Assembly (NCBI GenBank): GCA_017886875.1 | Contig: JAGHIZ010000036.1 | Location: 1-38,641 of the forward strand | Direction of reading: 5' to 3' | Length of the DNA: 38,641 nt | Origin: Butyricicoccus sp. | GTDB lineage: Bacteria > Bacillota > Clostridia > Oscillospirales > Butyricicoccaceae | Shown here: positions 33,862 to 38,641 of the stretch, in pieces | Layout of the letters: every line of letters begins with the position of its first letter | Numbering within the stretch: position 1 is the stretch's first letter | Program-made: the position numbers and the translations under genes | The notes under the pieces: generated by a model | The model's input: the letters and a program-made list of their open reading frames with translations, nothing else | The model's database searches: none | Told to the model about the DNA's origin: nothing

Positions 33862-35652
33862 ATGTCAGAAGAAAAAAAGTACACTTTTGAAAATCCCGAA
33901 TACAGAGATATTTACAGACATACTGTATCTCATATTTTAGCTCAGGCCGTTAAGCGTCTTTATCCAGAAGTAAAGCTCGCTATTGGTCCAGCTATTGAAA
34001 CCGGTTTTTATTATGATTTTGATGCACCTTTCTCTTTCACTCAGGAGCATTTAGATGCTATTGAGGCGGAAATGAAGAAAATCTGTAAGGAAAAACTACC
34101 TCTTGAGCGTTTTGAACTGCCAAGACAAGAGGCAATTAAGTTTATGGAAGAAAAAGATGAGCCTTACAAAGTAGAGCTTATCAACGACCTTCCAGAAGAT
34201 GCAGTTATTTCTTTCTATAAACAGGGCGATTTTACAGACCTTTGTGCAGGCCCTCATCTTGATAGCACTGGCAGAGTTAAAGCTAATGCTTTAAAGCTTA
34301 CAAGTGCTACTGGTGCTTATTGGCGTGGCGACTCTAACCGCAAGATGTTACAGCGTGTATATGGTACAGCATTCCCTAAAAAAGATGAACTTGATGCATT
34401 TTTAACTGCTCAGGCTGAAGCTCGTAAGCGTGACCATAACAAGCTAGGTCGTGAGCTTGAGTATTTTACAACTGTTGATTCTATCGGTCAAGGTCTGCCT
34501 GTAATGCTGCCAAAGGGTGCAAGAGTTATTCAGCTTTTACAGCGTTGGGTTGAAGATGAAGAACAAAAGCGTGGCTATTATCTAACAAAAACCCCTATGA
34601 TGGCAAAGAGTGACCTTTATAAAATCTCTGGTCACTGGGACCATTATCTTGATGGTATGTTTATTATGGGTGACCCACACGACGAAAAGAGCGAATGTTT
34701 TGCACTTCGTCCAATGACTTGCCCATTCCAGTACCAAGTATTTTTAAATCGTCAGCGTTCATATCGTGACCTTCCAATGCGTCTTGGTGAAACCTCTACA
34801 CTTTTCCGTAATGAGGATTCAGGCGAAATGCATGGTTTAATTCGTGTTCGCCAGTTTACTATTTCTGAAGGGCATATAATTTTACGTCCAGACCAGCTTG
34901 AAGAAGAATTTAGAAACTGTTTCCAACTTGCTAAGGATATGATGGAAACTCTAGGATTATGGGAAGATTGCTCTTTCCGTTTCTCTCAGTGGGACCCAGC
35001 TAACCCATCTAACAAATATGAGGGTGAAGCAGAACAGTGGAATGAAGCTCAAGAGATTATGGGTAATATACTTGACCATCTGGGCATTGATTATGAAATC
35101 GGCATTGGTGAAGCTGCATTCTATGGTCCTAAGCTAGATATCCAGATTAAAAATGTATTTGGTAAGGAAGATACACTTATCACAATTCAGATTGATATGC
35201 TGCTTGCTAAGAAGTTCGGTATGGAGTATGTTGACAGCGAAGGCAAAAAGGCAACTCCTTATATTATTCACCGTACTTCTATCGGTTGTTATGAGCGTAC
35301 ACTCGCTCTGCTTATTGAAAAATACGCAGGTGCTTTACCAACTTGGATTGCTCCAGAACAGGTTCGTGTAATGCCTATGACCGACCGCAACCGTGATTAT
35401 GCTGAACAGATTAAAGCTGAACTTGAAAAGAACGGTTTCAGAGTTACTCTTGATGGCAGAAGTGAAAAAATCGGTTATAAAATCCGTGAAGCACAGCTTG
35501 AAAAAGTTCCTTATATGCTCATTCTTGGCGATAAGGAAGAAGAAGCTGGCGAGGTTGCTATGCGTGACCGTAAAGATGGTAAGACAACTGTTATGCCTCT
35601 ATCTGAATTTATTGAAAAGCTCAAATTTGAGGTTGACCATAAATTAAAGTAA
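33862..35652 (+). CDS. thrS: Threonyl-tRNA synthetase lacking the TGS domain
   Basis: Class II synthetase of 596 aa. The editing domain begins almost at once (H20-TVS-H24, with DLCAGPHLDSTG completing the editing site). The catalytic core follows with RPMTCPFQYQVF (zinc cysteine), RLGETSTLFRNEDSGEMHGLIRVRQF and the C-terminal anticodon-binding domain. The usual N-terminal TGS domain of about 60 residues is absent. This is not a start error: AAGGAGGAA lies 6 bases before ATG 33862, and the region upstream is the T-box terminator. Expression is controlled by the threonine T-box. Confidence 0.97.
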   Translation: MSEEKKYTFENPEYRDIYRHTVSHILAQAVKRLYPEVKLAIGPAIETGFYYDFDAPFSFTQEHLDAIEAEMKKICKEKLPLERFELPRQEAIKFMEEKDEPYKVELINDLPEDAVISFYKQGDFTDLCAGPHLDSTGRVKANALKLTSATGAYWRGDSNRKMLQRVYGTAFPKKDELDAFLTAQAEARKRDHNKLGRELEYFTTVDSIGQGLPVMLPKGARVIQLLQRWVEDEEQKRGYYLTKTPMMAKSDLYKISGHWDHYLDGMFIMGDPHDEKSECFALRPMTCPFQYQVFLNRQRSYRDLPMRLGETSTLFRNEDSGEMHGLIRVRQFTISEGHIILRPDQLEEEFRNCFQLAKDMMETLGLWEDCSFRFSQWDPANPSNKYEGEAEQWNEAQEIMGNILDHLGIDYEIGIGEAAFYGPKLDIQIKNVFGKEDTLITIQIDMLLAKKFGMEYVDSEGKKATPYIIHRTSIGCYERTLALLIEKYAGALPTWIAPEQVRVMPMTDRNRDYAEQIKAELEKNGFRVTLDGRSEKIGYKIREAQLEKVPYMLILGDKEEEAGEVAMRDRKDGKTTVMPLSEFIEKLKFEVDHKLK

Positions 35653-35657
35653 GAAAA

Positions 35658-35972
35658 TTAAGAATTATTAAAATTTTGCTCTAAAATGCGTGAATGTTCA
35701 TCATATTTAAACACTTTTACTTCATATAAATGATTAGGTTCTAATGGGCCAAAGGCGAAACGACCTAAGTTATCAGTATATACTGTTCCTATGGTCGTAT
35801 CGTTACCTTTGGCACAGCCTGATTTATAAATTGTAATCAGTGCATCTTCAACAGGTTTTCCTATATCATTTAGAACTGTTCCAATAAGTGCGGGACGGTG
35901 GTCTGCTTGCAGATGTATAGTTGTTTCAATGCGTTCATGCTCATTAGGTTTTACACAAAAAGAATAATTCAT
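35658..35972 (-). CDS. Carboxypeptidase regulatory-like (transthyretin-fold) small protein
   Basis: The 104-aa protein begins MNYSFCVKPNEHERIE and contains ALIGTVLNDIGKPVEDALITIYK, then YTDNLGRFAFGPLEPNHLYEVKV, the beta-sandwich repeat of carboxypeptidase regulatory-like/CNA_B-type domains. No signal peptide or anchor is visible, so it is probably cytoplasmic or part of a larger assembly. The start is ATG 35972, with GGAGG 8 bases upstream; the longer frame to 36086 runs antisense to proS without a ribosome site. It is convergent with thrS and divergent from proS by 46 bases. Function unknown. Confidence 0.75.
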   Translation of the reverse strand: MNYSFCVKPNEHERIETTIHLQADHRPALIGTVLNDIGKPVEDALITIYKSGCAKGNDTTIGTVYTDNLGRFAFGPLEPNHLYEVKVFKYDEHSRILEQNFNNS

Positions 35973-36018
35973 AAAAATAACCTCCATTAAAATATTATTT
36001 AAGACATAAGGTGAAAAA

Positions 36019-37458
36019 ATGGCTGATAAGAAAAAACTGGTAAGCGAAATCACAGCTATGGACGTTGATTTTGCACAGTGGTACACTGATATTGTAAAAA
36101 AAGCAGAAATGATAGATTATTCTTCTGTTAAGGGCTGTGTAATTATGCGTCCTTATGCACAGGCACTATGGGAGAATATTCAAAAGACACTTGATGGAAT
36201 GTTTAAGGAAACAGGACATGAAAATGTTGCAATGCCTATCTTTATTCCAGAGTCTCTGCTTTTAAAGGAAGCTGACCATGTAGAAGGCTTTGCTCCTGAG
36301 TGTGCATGGGTAACTCATGGCGGTTCAGAAAAACTGGAAGAACGTCTTTGTGTGCGTCCAACTTCTGAAACATTATTCTGTGAACATTATGCAAAGATTG
36401 TTCGTTCTTGGCGTGACCTGCCAAAGCTATATAATCAGTGGTGTTCAGTAGTTCGCTGGGAAAAAACTACACGTCCTTTCCTGCGTTCTCGTGAGTTCTG
36501 GTGGCAAGAAGGTCATACTGTTCATGCAACAGAAGAAGAAGCTCGTGAAGAAACTATGCGTATGCTAAATATCTATGCGAAATTCTGTGAAGATTACCTT
36601 GCAATCCCTGTTTTAAAGGGACAAAAGACCGACAAGGAACGTTTTGCAGGTGCGGTTGAAACTTATACTATTGAGGCTATGATGCATGATGGTAAGGCTT
36701 TACAATCTGGTACTAGCCATTATTTTGGTGATGGTTTTGCTCGTGCATTTAATATGCAGTTTAGCGACAAGACCAACACACTTCAGTATATGCATCAAAC
36801 CTCTTGGGGCGTTTCTACTCGTTTAATCGGTGCTATCATTATGACTCATGGTGATAATGAAGGCTTAGTTCTTCCACCAATAATTGCACCATTCCAGCTT
36901 GTAGTTATTCCAGTTGCATCTCACAAGGCTGGTGTTACTGAAAAGGCTCAAGAATTACTTGAGACACTGAAAAAGGCTGGTATTCGTGCTAAAATTGACC
37001 TATCTGACAATACTCCAGGCTGGAAGTATGCAGAATATGAAATGAAGGGCTTTCCACTTCGTCTTGAGGTTGGCCCTCGTGATATTGAAAATGGTCAGTG
37101 TGTACTTGTTCGTCGTGATACACGTGAAAAAACTTTCGTTAAGTTTGAGGATTTAACAACTGTTGTTCCACAGTTACTTGAGGAAATTCAGACCGCTTTA
37201 TTTAATAAAGCACTTAAAAACCGTGAAGAGCATACTTATACTGCACATTCTCTTGAAGAAATGAAGGAAATTCTTTCTAAGAATGTTGGTTTTGTTAAAT
37301 CAATGTGGTGTGGCGATTTAGCTTGTGAGGAGAAAGTTAAGGAAGAAACAGGTATGCCTTCTCGTTGTATGCCTCTTGAGCAAGAGCATTTAGGCGATGT
37401 TTGCCCAGTTTGCGGCAAGCCTGCCAAAAAAATGATTGTTTGGGGTATTGCATATTAA
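36019..37458 (+). CDS. proS: Prolyl-tRNA synthetase, archaeal/eukaryotic-type (ProS3)
   Basis: Class II synthetase of 479 aa without the bacterial editing insertion. Motif 2 is recognisable in [23 protein letters not shown] in part, and the active-site [15 protein letters not shown] is present. The C-terminal zinc-type extension has cysteines in [16 protein letters not shown] and [10 protein letters not shown], and the protein ends in the typical aromatic tyrosine (GIAY). GGTGA precedes the ATG. No T-box is seen in the 46-base gap to the divergent gene. A strong terminator follows. Confidence 0.97.
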   Translation: MADKKKLVSEITAMDVDFAQWYTDIVKKAEMIDYSSVKGCVIMRPYAQALWENIQKTLDGMFKETGHENVAMPIFIPESLLLKEADHVEGFAPECAWVTHGGSEKLEERLCVRPTSETLFCEHYAKIVRSWRDLPKLYNQWCSVVRWEKTTRPFLRSREFWWQEGHTVHATEEEAREETMRMLNIYAKFCEDYLAIPVLKGQKTDKERFAGAVETYTIEAMMHDGKALQSGTSHYFGDGFARAFNMQFSDKTNTLQYMHQTSWGVSTRLIGAIIMTHGDNEGLVLPPIIAPFQLVVIPVASHKAGVTEKAQELLETLKKAGIRAKIDLSDNTPGWKYAEYEMKGFPLRLEVGPRDIENGQCVLVRRDTREKTFVKFEDLTTVVPQLLEEIQTALFNKALKNREEHTYTAHSLEEMKEILSKNVGFVKSMWCGDLACEEKVKEETGMPSRCMPLEQEHLGDVCPVCGKPAKKMIVWGIAY

Positions 37459-37482
37459 TTTATTATAGTTTTGACATTTATT

Positions 37483-37516
37483 GGGGGAAACAAATAAAAT
37501 GTTTCCCCCTGTTTTT
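37483..37516 (+). terminator. Terminator after proS
   Basis: GGGGGAAACA pairs perfectly with TGTTTCCCCC around AATAAAA and is followed by five T. Confidence 0.93.
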
Positions 37517-37536
37517 CAATATGGAGATAATGAAAT

Positions 37537-38478
37537 ATGAATAAATTATCAAATAGTTTAGGTGTAGTAGATGATTTAGAGCTTGAAAATGTAGTTCCAA
37601 AAAGCATATGGGATAAGATAAGCGAATTTACATCAACATGGATTGGTGGAATTATTGTAACAATCGTATTTATTGCTATTGTTATTGCTTTAGCTTTATT
37701 TTTGGTACGTGTTATAAATCATGCATTTAAGAAAACAGTTGATAGAATGATTGCTGAAAAAAACCCTGCGGCGACTGCCTTTGCATATTTAAGATATTTG
37801 GCACTTGCAGGTATATATTTTGCAGCGATTGCAATTATAGTTAGTAATATACCACTTCTTGCATCTGGTATGAATAAGCTTTTTGCAGCAGGTGGTGTAC
37901 TTGCGGTTGTAGTTGGTCTTGCATCTCAACAAGCAATGGGTTCAATGGTAAGCGGTGCTATGATTTTAGCATTTAAACCATTTGTAATAGGTGATGTTAT
38001 AAATGTTGTGTCTAATAATGTTATGGGTACGGTAGAAGAAATAACACTTCGTCATACCATTATACGAACAGTTGAGAATAAACGTGTCATAATTCCAAAT
38101 GATGCTATGAATAGTGCAATAATTGAAAATGCAAACTATGCAGAAACTAAAGTTTGTTTAATGCTTGATATTGGTATCACTTATGAATCTGATATCAGCC
38201 ATGCAATGCAAATTATGCGTGAGGAAATTATAAATCACCCTACTTATTATGATAATCGCACAGAGGAAGATATAAAAAATGGTGCACCAGCGGTTGTTGT
38301 AAGAGTTCAAGAGCTTGCTGACTCTGCTGTTATTATTCGTGCTCAACTTTGGGCAAAAGATAATACAACAGCGTTCCCTATGAGAAGTGATTTACTAAAA
38401 TCAATTAAGGAACGCTGTGAAAGTGAGGGTGTAGATATAGCATATCCACATCTTGTTGTTATGAATAAGATTAGTTAA
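37537..38478 (+). CDS. mscS: Small-conductance mechanosensitive channel (MscS family)
   Basis: Osmotic safety valve of 313 aa with three transmembrane segments (about 37-60, 84-106 and 111-146). The third carries the Gly/Ala-rich pore helix GGVLAVVVGLASQQAMGSMVSGA in part, as in MscS. The cytoplasmic beta and alpha/beta vestibule domains follow: FVIGDVINV, TLRHTIIRTVENKRVIIPN, IGITYESDISHAMQIM. GGAGAT lies 8 bases before ATG 37537. Flanked by terminators on both sides. Confidence 0.94.
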   Translation: MNKLSNSLGVVDDLELENVVPKSIWDKISEFTSTWIGGIIVTIVFIAIVIALALFLVRVINHAFKKTVDRMIAEKNPAATAFAYLRYLALAGIYFAAIAIIVSNIPLLASGMNKLFAAGGVLAVVVGLASQQAMGSMVSGAMILAFKPFVIGDVINVVSNNVMGTVEEITLRHTIIRTVENKRVIIPNDAMNSAIIENANYAETKVCLMLDIGITYESDISHAMQIMREEIINHPTYYDNRTEEDIKNGAPAVVVRVQELADSAVIIRAQLWAKDNTTAFPMRSDLLKSIKERCESEGVDIAYPHLVVMNKIS

Positions 38479-38486
38479 ATAAAAAA

Positions 38487-38519
38487 ATGGTCTGGAGAAA
38501 ACTCCAGACCATAATTTTT
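38487..38519 (+). terminator. Terminator after mscS
   Basis: ATGGTCTGGAG pairs perfectly with CTCCAGACCAT around AAAA and is followed by TAATTTTT. Confidence 0.93.
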
Positions 38520-38529
38520 GTGTTTAGAA

Positions 38530-38641
38530 AACCACCGGCTATGCCGGTGGTTCAGAAAAAGCTTTAGCGATAAGTATATAAAAAAACTCCTTTTGTTGAT
38601 ATAATGATGTTGCGGTCTGGCAACTGCAACAAACAACAAAA
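38530..38641 (+). mobile_element. Possible left end of an IS200/IS605-type element, cut by the window
   Basis: AACCACCGGC-TAT-GCCGGTGGTT (38530-38552) is a perfect 10-bp hairpin with a 3-base loop and no T run, immediately after the mscS terminator. Such GC-rich subterminal hairpins mark IS200/IS605 ends. About 60 bases later, TTGTTGATATAATG and a GTTGC/GCAAC dyad resemble a transposase leader. No transposase codons are inside the window, so this is a suggestion. Confidence 0.45.

Noticed and set aside
33584-33940. A 118-codon frame ahead of thrS
   Set aside because: It runs through the threonine T-box and its terminator; the RNA structure explains the region.
35973-36086. N-terminal extension of the minus-strand transthyretin-like gene
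   Set aside because: The extension is antisense to proS and lacks a ribosome site; ATG 35972 has GGAGG at the right distance.

Overview
The window is a stretch of a low-GC, endospore-forming Firmicute chromosome, most likely an anaerobic clostridium (class Clostridia). The evidence is AT-rich spacers, strong GGAGG ribosome sites, two T-box leaders, desulfoferrodoxin, a SipL-type SPOCS/LysM protein beside SpoIVA, and an archaeal/eukaryotic-type ProRS. The genus cannot be fixed from sequence alone. No rRNA, tRNA, CRISPR array or prophage is visible. The only mobile-element trace is a hairpin at the extreme right end that may be the start of an IS200/IS605-type element.

Layout, left to right. 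1-4.3 kb: ileS, then lspA-rluD. 4.3-6.3 kb: a redox cluster of thioredoxin, a Crp/Fnr regulator, and a divergent operon of a NifX-like protein with a Cys/His-rich tail plus superoxide reductase; the divergent promoters share a perfect 13-bp inverted repeat. 6.4-10.3 kb: a 62-aa orphan protein, a PTS_EIIC_2 permease, pta (without ackA) and a LacI-family regulator. 10.3-15.1 kb (minus strand): leuACDB behind a leucine T-box. 15.1-18.6 kb: PAP2 phosphatase, polysaccharide flippase, Sfp-type phosphopantetheinyl transferase and a PilZ protein. 19-20.4 kb: gdhA. 20.6-23.7 kb: a PAS-GAF-GGDEF-PAS-GGDEF*-EAL protein.

23.7-27.1 kb is the most interesting part. A 45-codon membrane-protein gene, a 22-codon gene that looks like spoVM, a SipL-like gene and spoIVA lie consecutively in one orientation, with two promoter candidates resembling the sigma-E consensus. 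This would put the membrane-curvature anchor (SpoVM), the coat ATPase (SpoIVA) and its clostridial partner (SipL) in one locus, together with an undescribed small membrane protein.

27.1-29.4 kb: feoAB (minus). 29.6-32.8 kb: an adenine uptake/deamination pair (AzgA-type permease, adenine deaminase); each gene is broken by a one-base frameshift, the second in a run of 11 A. 33-38.5 kb: a YcxB-like membrane protein, thrS behind a threonine T-box and lacking the TGS domain, a small minus-strand gene, proS and an MscS-type channel.

All assignments come from reading the sequence and from knowledge of the families; no database search was run.
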